Source: Bordetella parapertussis
GTDB lineage: Bacteria > Pseudomonadota > Gammaproteobacteria > Burkholderiales > Burkholderiaceae_C
Assembly (NCBI GenBank): GCA_945890735.1
Contig: CAMDCZ010000005.1
Span: 1 to 64,000, forward strand
DNA: 64,000 bases
Direction of reading: 5' to 3'
Shown here: positions 57,068 through 64,000 of the stretch, in pieces
How positions within the stretch are numbered: the first letter of the stretch is position 1
How the letters are laid out: each line of letters opens with the position of its first letter
Position numbers and translations under genes: made by a program
The notes under the pieces: model-generated
What the model was told of the DNA's origin: nothing
Database searches by the model: none
The model's input: the letters and a program-made list of their open reading frames with translations, nothing else

Positions 57068-58999
57068 ATGGGAAGAATCATTGGCATTGACCTCGGCACC
57101 ACCAACTCGTGCGTGGCCATCATGGAAGGCAACACCACCAAGGTGATCGAGAACGCCGAAGGCGCGCGCACCACACCCTCCATCATTGCCTACCAAGAAG
57201 ACGGTGAAATTTTGGTCGGTGCTTCCGCCAAACGCCAAGCCGTGACCAACCCGCGCAACACCTTGTACGCGGTCAAGCGACTGATCGGCCGCAAATTTGA
57301 AGAAAAAGAAGTCCAAAAAGACATCGACCTGATGCCCTACACCATCGCCAAAGCGGACAACGGCGACGCATGGGTGGAGGTACGCGGCAACAAATTGGCA
57401 CCGCCCCAAATCAGCGCAGAGATTTTGCGCAAGATGAAGAAAACCGCCGAAGACTACCTGGGTGAAGAAGTGACAGAGGCCGTGATCACCGTGCCCGCTT
57501 ACTTCAACGACGCCCAACGCCAAGCCACCAAAGACGCCGGTCGCATCGCAGGCTTGGATGTCAAGCGCATCATCAACGAACCCACGGCCGCAGCCTTGGC
57601 GTTCGGGCTGGACAAAACCGAAAAAGGCGATCGCAAGATCGCGGTGTACGACTTGGGTGGTGGCACGTTTGACGTGTCGATCATCGAGATTGCCGATGTC
57701 GATGGTGAAAAACAATTCGAGGTGCTGTCCACCAATGGCGACACCTTCTTGGGCGGCGAGGACTTTGACCAACGCATCATCGACTTCATCATCACCGAGT
57801 TCAAAAAGGAATCTGGCGTTGATTTGTCCAAAGATGTGTTGGCTTTGCAACGCCTGAAAGAAGCCGCCGAAAAAGCCAAGATCGAACTCTCCTCTTCCAC
57901 CGGCACCGACATCAACCTGCCCTATGTCACGGCTGACGCGTCAGGCCCGAAACACCTGAACATCAAACTCAACCGTGCCAAGCTGGAAAGCCTGGTCGAT
58001 GAGTTGATCGAGCGCACCATCGCGCCTTGCCGCACAGCGATCAAAGACGCTGGCGTGTCGGTCAGTGACATCGACGACGTGATCTTGGTGGGCGGCATGA
58101 CCCGCATGCCCAAAGTGCAAGACAAGGTCAAAGAATTTTTCGGCCAAGAACCCCGCCGTGACGTCAACCCTGACGAAGCCGTGGCCGTGGGTGCCGCGAT
58201 CCAAGGCCAAGTGCTGTCAGGTGACCGCAAAGACGTGTTGTTGTTGGACGTGACACCCCTGTCCTTGGGCATCGAAACATTGGGTGGCGTGATGACCAAA
58301 ATGATCGTCAAAAACACCACCATTCCCACCAAGTTCGCACAGACCTTCTCCACCGCAGACGACAACCAACCAGCGGTCACCATCAAGGTTTACCAAGGCG
58401 AGCGTGAAATGGCGTCCGGCAACAAATCCTTGGGCGAGTTCAACTTAGAGGGCATTGCCCCCGCCGCACGTGGCACCCCACAAATTGAGGTGTCGTTTGA
58501 CATCGATGCCAACGGTATCTTGCACGTGGGCGCGAAAGACAAGGCCACTGGCAAAGAAAACAAAATCACGATCAAGGCCAACTCGGGTTTGTCCGAAGCC
58601 GAGATCCAGCAGATGGTCAAAGATGCCGAGCTCAATGCCGCTGAAGACAAGAAAAAACTCGAGATCGTGCAAGCGCGCAACCAAGGTGACGCGGCGGTGC
58701 ATGACGTCAAGAAATCCCTGACCGAGCACGGCGACAAGGTGGATGCGGCTGACAAAGAAAAAATCGAGGCAGCGGTCAAAGACCTGGAAGAGGCTTTAAA
58801 AGGCGAAGACAAAGATGCCATTCAAGCCAAAACCGAAACCCTGATGACCGCCGCACAAAAACTCGGTGAGATGGTCTATGCCGACAAACAAGCCAAGGAA
58901 GCCGCTGGCGCGGCTGGCAACGGCGGCGACCACAGCCACGACAAACCACAAGACGACAATGTGGTCGATGCTGAGGTCAAAGAAGTCAAGAAACCCTAA
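57068..58999 (+). CDS. dnaK: Chaperone DnaK (Hsp70)
   Basis: An ATP-dependent protein-folding chaperone, 643 residues. The ATPase domain begins [16 protein letters not shown] and includes [11 protein letters not shown] and [11 protein letters not shown]. The interdomain linker ([16 protein letters not shown]) and substrate-binding domain follow, and the lid ends in a Gly/Ala- then His/Asp-rich tail with [16 protein letters not shown] precedes the ATG. It is 138 bp after grpE, a gap that may hold a second promoter. Confidence 0.97.
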   Translation: MGRIIGIDLGTTNSCVAIMEGNTTKVIENAEGARTTPSIIAYQEDGEILVGASAKRQAVTNPRNTLYAVKRLIGRKFEEKEVQKDIDLMPYTIAKADNGDAWVEVRGNKLAPPQISAEILRKMKKTAEDYLGEEVTEAVITVPAYFNDAQRQATKDAGRIAGLDVKRIINEPTAAALAFGLDKTEKGDRKIAVYDLGGGTFDVSIIEIADVDGEKQFEVLSTNGDTFLGGEDFDQRIIDFIITEFKKESGVDLSKDVLALQRLKEAAEKAKIELSSSTGTDINLPYVTADASGPKHLNIKLNRAKLESLVDELIERTIAPCRTAIKDAGVSVSDIDDVILVGGMTRMPKVQDKVKEFFGQEPRRDVNPDEAVAVGAAIQGQVLSGDRKDVLLLDVTPLSLGIETLGGVMTKMIVKNTTIPTKFAQTFSTADDNQPAVTIKVYQGEREMASGNKSLGEFNLEGIAPAARGTPQIEVSFDIDANGILHVGAKDKATGKENKITIKANSGLSEAEIQQMVKDAELNAAEDKKKLEIVQARNQGDAAVHDVKKSLTEHGDKVDAADKEKIEAAVKDLEEALKGEDKDAIQAKTETLMTAAQKLGEMVYADKQAKEAAGAAGNGGDHSHDKPQDDNVVDAEVKEVKKP

Positions 59000-59077
59000 A
59001 CCTTTCAACCCCGTGCGCCGTGTCCAAACCCTTCACCGGGTTGGCGCGGCGTTGGCACATTTCAGAACCTGATCACC

Positions 59078-60208
59078 ATGGCCACCAAACGCGACTTTTA
59101 CGAGATTCTGGGTGTACCCAAAAACGCCAGCGACGACGAGATCAAAAAGTCGTACCGCAAACTGGCGATGAAATACCACCCTGACCGCAACCAAGGTGAT
59201 GCCGCCGCAGAAGTGAAATTCAAAGAGGCCAAAGAGGCCTATGAAATGCTGTCAGACGCGGAAAAGCGTGCAGCCTACGACCAGTATGGCCATGCCGGTG
59301 TCGACCCGAACATGCGCGGGGCAGCAGGCGCTGGTGGCTTTGGTGGTTTCGGTGAATCCTTTGGTGACATCTTCGGCGACATCTTTGGTCAAGCCAGACG
59401 GCAACAAGGCGGTGGTCGCCAGGTGTTTCGAGGCAATGATCTCAGCTATGCCATGGAGATCACGCTGGAGGAAGCCGCCGCAGGCAAGAAATCCGAGATA
59501 CGCATCCCCAGTTATGACGAATGTGACACCTGCCACGGCAGCGGTGCCAAACCCGGCACCTCCGCCAAAACCTGCGGCACCTGCCAAGGTCAAGGCGTGG
59601 TGCAAATGCGCCAAGGTTTTTTCAGCGTGCAGCAAAACTGCCCGCACTGCCGAGGCAGCGGCAAGATCATCACCGACCCTTGCACCCCATGCCATGGCGA
59701 AGGCAAGATCAAGCGTCAAAAAACCTTGGAAATTTCGATCCCTGCAGGCATTGATGACGGCATGCGCATCCGCAGCACCGGCAACGGCGAGCCTGGCACC
59801 AATGGCGGCCCCCCAGGCGACCTCTACATTGAAATTCGACTGAAAAAACACGAGGTGTTCCAACGCGATGGCGACGACTTGCATTGCGCTGTGCCGATCA
59901 GTTTCACCACGGCCGCTTTGGGTGGCGAAATCAGTGTGCCCACCCTGAATGGCGAAGCCGCGATTGACCTGCCTGAAGGGACCCAAACCGGCAAGCAGTT
60001 CAGACTGCGCGGCAAAGGCATCAAGGGTGTACGGGCCAGCTTTCCCGGCGATTTGTATTGCCACATCACGGTGGAAACACCGGTCAAACTCAGCGAGCAC
60101 CAACGCAAGTTGCTCAAAGAGCTGGATGAGTCGCTGAAAAAAGGGGGTGCCAAGCACTCCCCCACTGAATCAGGTTGGGCTGACAAGCTGAAAAATTTAT
60201 TCAGCTGA
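59078..60208 (+). CDS. dnaJ: Chaperone DnaJ (Hsp40)
   Basis: The co-chaperone that stimulates DnaK ATPase. The 376-residue type A protein has a J domain (1-70) with the HPD motif (KYHPDRNQ) and a Gly/Phe-rich region (about 75-115). Four zinc-finger repeats follow ([32 protein letters not shown]), then the C-terminal substrate-binding domains. It is 78 bp after dnaK, on the same transcript by spacing, and is followed by a candidate terminator. Confidence 0.97.
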   Translation: MATKRDFYEILGVPKNASDDEIKKSYRKLAMKYHPDRNQGDAAAEVKFKEAKEAYEMLSDAEKRAAYDQYGHAGVDPNMRGAAGAGGFGGFGESFGDIFGDIFGQARRQQGGGRQVFRGNDLSYAMEITLEEAAAGKKSEIRIPSYDECDTCHGSGAKPGTSAKTCGTCQGQGVVQMRQGFFSVQQNCPHCRGSGKIITDPCTPCHGEGKIKRQKTLEISIPAGIDDGMRIRSTGNGEPGTNGGPPGDLYIEIRLKKHEVFQRDGDDLHCAVPISFTTAALGGEISVPTLNGEAAIDLPEGTQTGKQFRLRGKGIKGVRASFPGDLYCHITVETPVKLSEHQRKLLKELDESLKKGGAKHSPTESGWADKLKNLFS

Positions 60209-60230
60209 CAGCCGCGAGTGTCTGACTGCA

Positions 60231-60274
60231 AGCGCGGGGCCCTGGCGCGAGGACCCTGCCAGCGCGCTGTTTTT
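60231..60274 (+). terminator. Candidate intrinsic terminator after dnaJ
   Basis: AGCGCG (60231-60236) pairs with CGCGCT (60263-60268), with further GC pairing possible inside (CTGG/CCAG), followed by G and five Ts. It ends at the stop codon of the convergent DUF1854 gene. Confidence 0.5.
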
Positions 60275-60731
60275 ACAAAAACCGATCAAGCAATTTCCGG
60301 CTGTGACGGTCCAGCGTGGGCAAATCGCGGATCAGAAATTGCACACCGTGCGCATCCGCCACGATCAGGGTTTTGCCGCTCAAGCGCCGAATGTCTTCTT
60401 CGCCACGCAACACAAACTGCGCTTGCCCGCGGTTGGTTTGCACCGACCAGGTTGATGGGGTGGTGAAACTGCTGACCGCATCCACCCGCTGAATCTCCGG
60501 CATGAACTCGCGGGCTTGCAAAGCGGCTTGCACGGCCTGCTGTTGTGCGGATGGCAGCTGCAGGGGCTGCGCCAGCCAAAGCAATTCATGACCTTGGTCA
60601 CTGAGCACAGACACCGCTTCATCGGGCGCGCCAATCGGAAATGCACGCACCACGGTCACACCGGTGTGCAACTCGCCGTCGATTTGCAGTTGCCACACAC
60701 CCATGCGGTTTTGCGTCAATTCAAAATTCAT
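60273..60731 (-). CDS. DUF1854 protein associated with cyanophycin metabolism
   Basis: A 152-residue cytoplasmic protein of the DUF1854 family (pattern near FVLRGEEDIRRLSGKTLIVADAHGVQFLIRDLPTLD). Members are found beside cyanophycin synthetase and a dedicated ABC transporter; the molecular function is unknown to me. Its ATG overlaps the ABC transporter stop, so the two are translationally coupled. No catalytic motif is recognised. Confidence 0.8.
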   Translation of the reverse strand: MNFELTQNRMGVWQLQIDGELHTGVTVVRAFPIGAPDEAVSVLSDQGHELLWLAQPLQLPSAQQQAVQAALQAREFMPEIQRVDAVSSFTTPSTWSVQTNRGQAQFVLRGEEDIRRLSGKTLIVADAHGVQFLIRDLPTLDRHSRKLLDRFL

Positions 60732-63007
60732 GTGCGTGCCTCTCTTTCAGTGCCCAGCGTCAAGCCCTGCTCTTCGGCTTGCTTTTGTCGGGCTTGCGCC
60801 TCGTACAAACGCCAGTAGGCGCCTTGTGCCGCCAGCAATTCATCATGCTTGCCTTGCTCGACCAACTGACCATGCTCCATCACCACCAGGCGATCGGCAC
60901 GGCGCAAGGTGGAGAGCCGGTGGGCAATGGCAATCGTGGTTCGTCCACGCACCAGGTTGTCCAGCGCATTTTGAATTTCTTGCTCGGTCTCTGTGTCCAC
61001 CGAGGAGGTGGCCTCGTCCATGATCAAGATGCGCGGATCGATCAGCAAGGCCCGTGCGATCGAGATGCGTTGGCGCTCGCCACCGGACAAGCCCTGCCCG
61101 CGCTCTCCCACCAAAGAGTCGTAGCCCTGGGGTAAGCGCAAGATGAATTCATGGGCATGGGCAGCCCGTGCAGCGGCCACGATCTCGGCGCGGCTTGCAC
61201 CTGATTTGCCGTAGGCAATGTTGTCAGCGATGGTGCCAAAAAACAAAAACGGCTCTTGCAAGACCAAACCGATGTGCCGTCTGTAGTCTGCAATGCGAAT
61301 GTCTCTGATGTCGGTGCCGTCAATGCGAATCGCGCCTTCGCTCAGGTCGTAAAAGCGGCAAATCAGGTTGACCAAGGTGCTTTTGCCTGAGCCGCTTTGC
61401 CCGACCAAGCCAATCATTTCACCGGGGGCAATGTCCAAACTCAGGCCTTTGATGACCGCGCGGTTGCCATAGCGGAAACCTGCGTCGCTGATCTGGATGT
61501 GCCCAACCACCTCGGGCAGTGGCACGGGGTTGACCGGTTCAGGCACGCTGGAGACATGGTCGAGGATTTCAAAAATACGCTTGGTACCCGCCGCCGCTTT
61601 TTGGGTGTGGGAAACAATACGGCTCATCGCGTCCAAGCGCGCATAAAACCGCGTGCTGTAGGCCAAGAAAGCGGTCAGCACACCCACGGTGACTTGGTTG
61701 TTGGCAACTTGCCAAATACCAAAAGCCCAAACCACCAGCAAGCCAATTTCGGTGACCAAGGTCACGGTGGGCGAGAACAAGGACCACAAAAAATTGATGC
61801 GGTCATTGACCGCGAGGTTGTGTTTGTTGGCCTCTTGAAAGCGTTTGGCCTCCCGGGTCTCTTGGGCAAAGGCCTTGACCACGCGGATGCCTGGGATGGT
61901 GTCCGCCAACACATTGGTGAGTTCGGACCAGACCCGGTCGATTTTTTCGAAGCCGGTGCGCAAACGGTCGCGCACGATGTGGATCAACCACGCAATGAAG
62001 GGCAGCGGCAGCAAAGTGGCCAAAGCCAACCAAGGGTCGATGCTGAACAAAATCGCAGCGGTCATCAAGATCATCAGCACGTCGGTGGCGAAGTCGAGCA
62101 AGTGCAGCGACAAAAACACGCACAAGCGGTCGGTTTCGCTGCCGATGCGGGTCATCAGGTCGCCGGTGCGGCGTCCGCCAAAGTATTCCAAAGACAGCTT
62201 GAGCAAATGCTCGTAGGCGGTGGAGCGCAAGTCCGCGCCAATGCGCTCGGAGACCAGCGCCAGCACGTAGGTCTTGAACCAGCCCAGGCCCCAAGCCAAC
62301 AGGGCAGCGGCCAGCAAACCACCCAAATACCAGGTCACCAAGGTTTGGTCAATTTGCTGCCCATTTTGGAAAGGAATCAGCACCTCGTCCATCAAAGGCA
62401 TCGTCAGGTAAGGCGGCACCAAAGTCGCAGCCGTCGAGGCCAAGGTGAGCAAAAAACCCAGCAACAACTGTCCTTGGTAGGGCTTGGCAAAGCGCCACAA
62501 CCGAAACAGGCTCCAAGTGGAAGCGGGTAACTCGACCGCTTCACCCTCACAAGCAGGGCAGACCTGCTCAGGGCTGTTCAGTGAGGCCTTGCAAGTGGGG
62601 CACCAAACTTGCCAACTCGACGGGTGATGCCCGTCTTGCAACTTTTGAAATCGCGATAACAAAGTGGCGGCTTGCGGGTTGTGACCCAAGGTGAAACGCC
62701 ATTGGGCCAGCAGCGATTGACCATCGCGCAAACTGAGTTTGCCGACACCGGCATGGTCGCCCAAGGCCAGCTGTAAGTCGGCTTGCAAAGCCTGTGATTG
62801 CCAGGCTTTTTCACCGCTGGCGCTTTGCCACAACAACCGTTGGGGCGTCAAAACCAGCAGACCCCGCCCGAAATACAATTGTTGATCGAGGTCAACCTCC
62901 AGCCACGCCAAGACGTTTTCTTCGGATGCCAACTGAAGCTGCAGGTTCTCCCGCCAAAAAGCTGGCAAATCCAGCAGCACTGGCGCAACATGAGAGGGAA
63001 GATTCAT
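60728..63007 (-). CDS. Cyanophycin-associated ABC transporter (fused membrane and ATPase domains)
   Basis: A 759-residue half-transporter of the exporter type. Residues 1-130 form an extra N-terminal domain, ending near a zinc ribbon (C-P-T-C at about 136-139 and C-P-A-C at about 150-153). A six-helix transmembrane domain spans about 175-470, and an ATPase domain has Walker A GQSGSGKS, signature LSGGERQR and Walker B ILIMDEATSSVD. The ATG at 63007 is preferred over 63031. Divergent from cphA and coupled with DUF1854. The transported molecule is unknown. Confidence 0.88.
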   Translation of the reverse strand: MNLPSHVAPVLLDLPAFWRENLQLQLASEENVLAWLEVDLDQQLYFGRGLLVLTPQRLLWQSASGEKAWQSQALQADLQLALGDHAGVGKLSLRDGQSLLAQWRFTLGHNPQAATLLSRFQKLQDGHHPSSWQVWCPTCKASLNSPEQVCPACEGEAVELPASTWSLFRLWRFAKPYQGQLLLGFLLTLASTAATLVPPYLTMPLMDEVLIPFQNGQQIDQTLVTWYLGGLLAAALLAWGLGWFKTYVLALVSERIGADLRSTAYEHLLKLSLEYFGGRRTGDLMTRIGSETDRLCVFLSLHLLDFATDVLMILMTAAILFSIDPWLALATLLPLPFIAWLIHIVRDRLRTGFEKIDRVWSELTNVLADTIPGIRVVKAFAQETREAKRFQEANKHNLAVNDRINFLWSLFSPTVTLVTEIGLLVVWAFGIWQVANNQVTVGVLTAFLAYSTRFYARLDAMSRIVSHTQKAAAGTKRIFEILDHVSSVPEPVNPVPLPEVVGHIQISDAGFRYGNRAVIKGLSLDIAPGEMIGLVGQSGSGKSTLVNLICRFYDLSEGAIRIDGTDIRDIRIADYRRHIGLVLQEPFLFFGTIADNIAYGKSGASRAEIVAAARAAHAHEFILRLPQGYDSLVGERGQGLSGGERQRISIARALLIDPRILIMDEATSSVDTETEQEIQNALDNLVRGRTTIAIAHRLSTLRRADRLVVMEHGQLVEQGKHDELLAAQGAYWRLYEAQARQKQAEEQGLTLGTEREART

Positions 63008-63093
63008 TCTTTTGAGGATGACCAGCAGCAAAAAATGATTCTAACCCTGCACATCAGCCAAAACGGCCGACCCTCTACCCTTCCCAGCCCCTT

Positions 63094-64000
63094 ATGACCT
63101 TTCCCGATATCGCGATTTCGCGCATGCGCTATTTGCGCGGCCCCAATGTGTGGACCTACCGCCCGGTCATCGAAGCCTGGGTGGATCTGGGTCCCTTGGA
63201 AGATCACCCCTCGAACACCTTGCCGGGGTTTGTCGATCGTCTGACCGACTGGTTACCCAACATGGTTGAACACCGTTGCGGTGTGGGCGAGCGTGGCGGT
63301 TTTTTTCAGCGACTGCAAACGGGCACTTGGTGCGGCCACATCATTGAACACGTGGCCATCGAGTTGCAAACCTTGGCAGGCATGCAAGTGGGTTTCGGCA
63401 AAGCGCGTGAAACCAGCCAGCGCGGTGTCTACAAAGTCGTGATCCGAACTCGCCAAGAGGAAGTGGGTCGTGCGGCTTTCATGGCTGCCCGCGATCTGGT
63501 CATGGCGGCCATCAACCACACCCCGTTTGATGTCAAAAGCACAGTCACCCGCTTGAAAGCCATGGTGGACCGTTTGTGTCTCGGCCCCAGCACGGCATGC
63601 ATCGTGGACGCGGCCACTGAGCGCCACATCCCGGCGATTCGCCTGACCTCTGGCAACTTGGTTCAGCTTGGCTATGGGTCCTTGCAGCGCCGGATCTGGA
63701 CGGCTGAGACCGACCGCACCAGCGCGATTGCCGAGAGTATCTCCAGCGACAAAGACCTCACCAAACTGCTGCTCACACAGTGCGGCGTGCCGATCCCCAT
63801 TGGCGAAGTGGTGAATTCCCCCGCCCATGCCTGGGAAGTGGCCCAAGACATTGGCTTGCCAGTCGCGGTCAAGCCCACGGATGCCAACCATGGCCGTGGC
63901 GTGGCGCTCGATTTGCGCACACGCGAAGACATTGAAGCCGCTTTTGGCATGGCACAACGCGAAGGCACCGAAGTGATGGTCGAGCGTTTTATCCCTGGCG
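63094..64000 (+). CDS. cphA: Cyanophycin synthetase CphA, N-terminal part (runs off window)
   Basis: The open frame continues past the right edge; 302 codons are visible. It starts MTFPDIAISRMRYLRGPNVW and has the CphA N-terminal domain with GTWCGHIIEHVAIELQTLAGM, then the ATP-grasp region from about residue 220 (SSDKDLTKLLL, VAVKPTDANHGRGVALDL). CphA polymerises Asp and Arg into cyanophycin, a nitrogen and carbon reserve. The remaining ATP-grasp and Mur-ligase-like domains lie outside. It is divergent from the ABC transporter gene, with an 86-bp gap. Confidence 0.92.
   Translation, partial: MTFPDIAISRMRYLRGPNVWTYRPVIEAWVDLGPLEDHPSNTLPGFVDRLTDWLPNMVEHRCGVGERGGFFQRLQTGTWCGHIIEHVAIELQTLAGMQVGFGKARETSQRGVYKVVIRTRQEEVGRAAFMAARDLVMAAINHTPFDVKSTVTRLKAMVDRLCLGPSTACIVDAATERHIPAIRLTSGNLVQLGYGSLQRRIWTAETDRTSAIAESISSDKDLTKLLLTQCGVPIPIGEVVNSPAHAWEVAQDIGLPVAVKPTDANHGRGVALDLRTREDIEAAFGMAQREGTEVMVERFIPG

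Noticed and set aside
61397..62530. A 377-codon frame opposite the cyanophycin-associated ABC transporter
   Set aside because: Shadow of a clear ABC transporter gene; no hydrophobic segments or domains of its own.

Overview
The window looks like a chromosomal segment of a betaproteobacterium of the order Burkholderiales, most likely Comamonadaceae (Limnohabitans, Rhodoferax or Polaromonas type). This is inferred from the gene order queG/tsaE/amiC/mutL/miaA and dnaG-rpoD, the Lys/Ala-rich RpoD extension, the phasin, the Bug-type binding protein and the protocatechuate 4,5-cleavage genes. No rRNA, tRNA, CRISPR array, insertion sequence or prophage was seen, and no stretch longer than 300 bases lacks a gene.

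Layout. Positions 1-17.0 kb hold mostly housekeeping genes: the 5' end of queG, tsaE, amiC, a DedA protein, mutL, an MFS exporter, miaA, rluA, a phasin, a patatin lipoprotein, a short-chain dehydrogenase, ggt, dnaG, rpoD and an EamA permease. The region 17.0-22.0 kb is a salicylate-to-gentisate module: fumarylpyruvate hydrolase, gentisate 1,2-dioxygenase, a Rieske ferredoxin and a two-subunit Rieske oxygenase, transcribed away from a NahR/NagR-like LysR gene. The region 22.1-28.2 kb is a seven-gene protocatechuate 4,5-cleavage operon (ligU-J-K-I-A-B-C order). It is preceded on the same strand by an isolated prepilin peptidase, a livKHMGF transporter and a GntR regulator, with a MetE-like gene divergent.

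The region 35.6-48.8 kb is one unbroken minus-strand run. It encodes a urea/amide-type ABC importer whose last ATPase is fused to an amidase, then a degenerate CoA ligase, a second amidase, an intact CoA ligase, a thiolase, a DUF35 protein and a crotonase. I read it as an uptake, hydrolysis, CoA-activation and side-chain-degradation pathway for an unidentified amide; this is the best candidate for an undescribed system. A flotillin follows, then a ferulate-type divergon (amidohydrolase versus crotonase, feruloyl-CoA synthase and Bug protein).

The right end, 55.3-64.0 kb, holds an FKBP isomerase, a higBA toxin-antitoxin pair, grpE-dnaK-dnaJ with a sigma32-type promoter, and a cyanophycin locus (DUF1854 protein, ABC exporter, 5' part of cyanophycin synthetase). 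The funnel logic is that side-chain or amide-linked aromatics and hydroxycinnamates would be cut to protocatechuate, and salicylate to gentisate, both ending in central metabolites. Phasin and cyanophycin point to carbon and nitrogen storage. Gene functions come from motif and family recognition without database searches.
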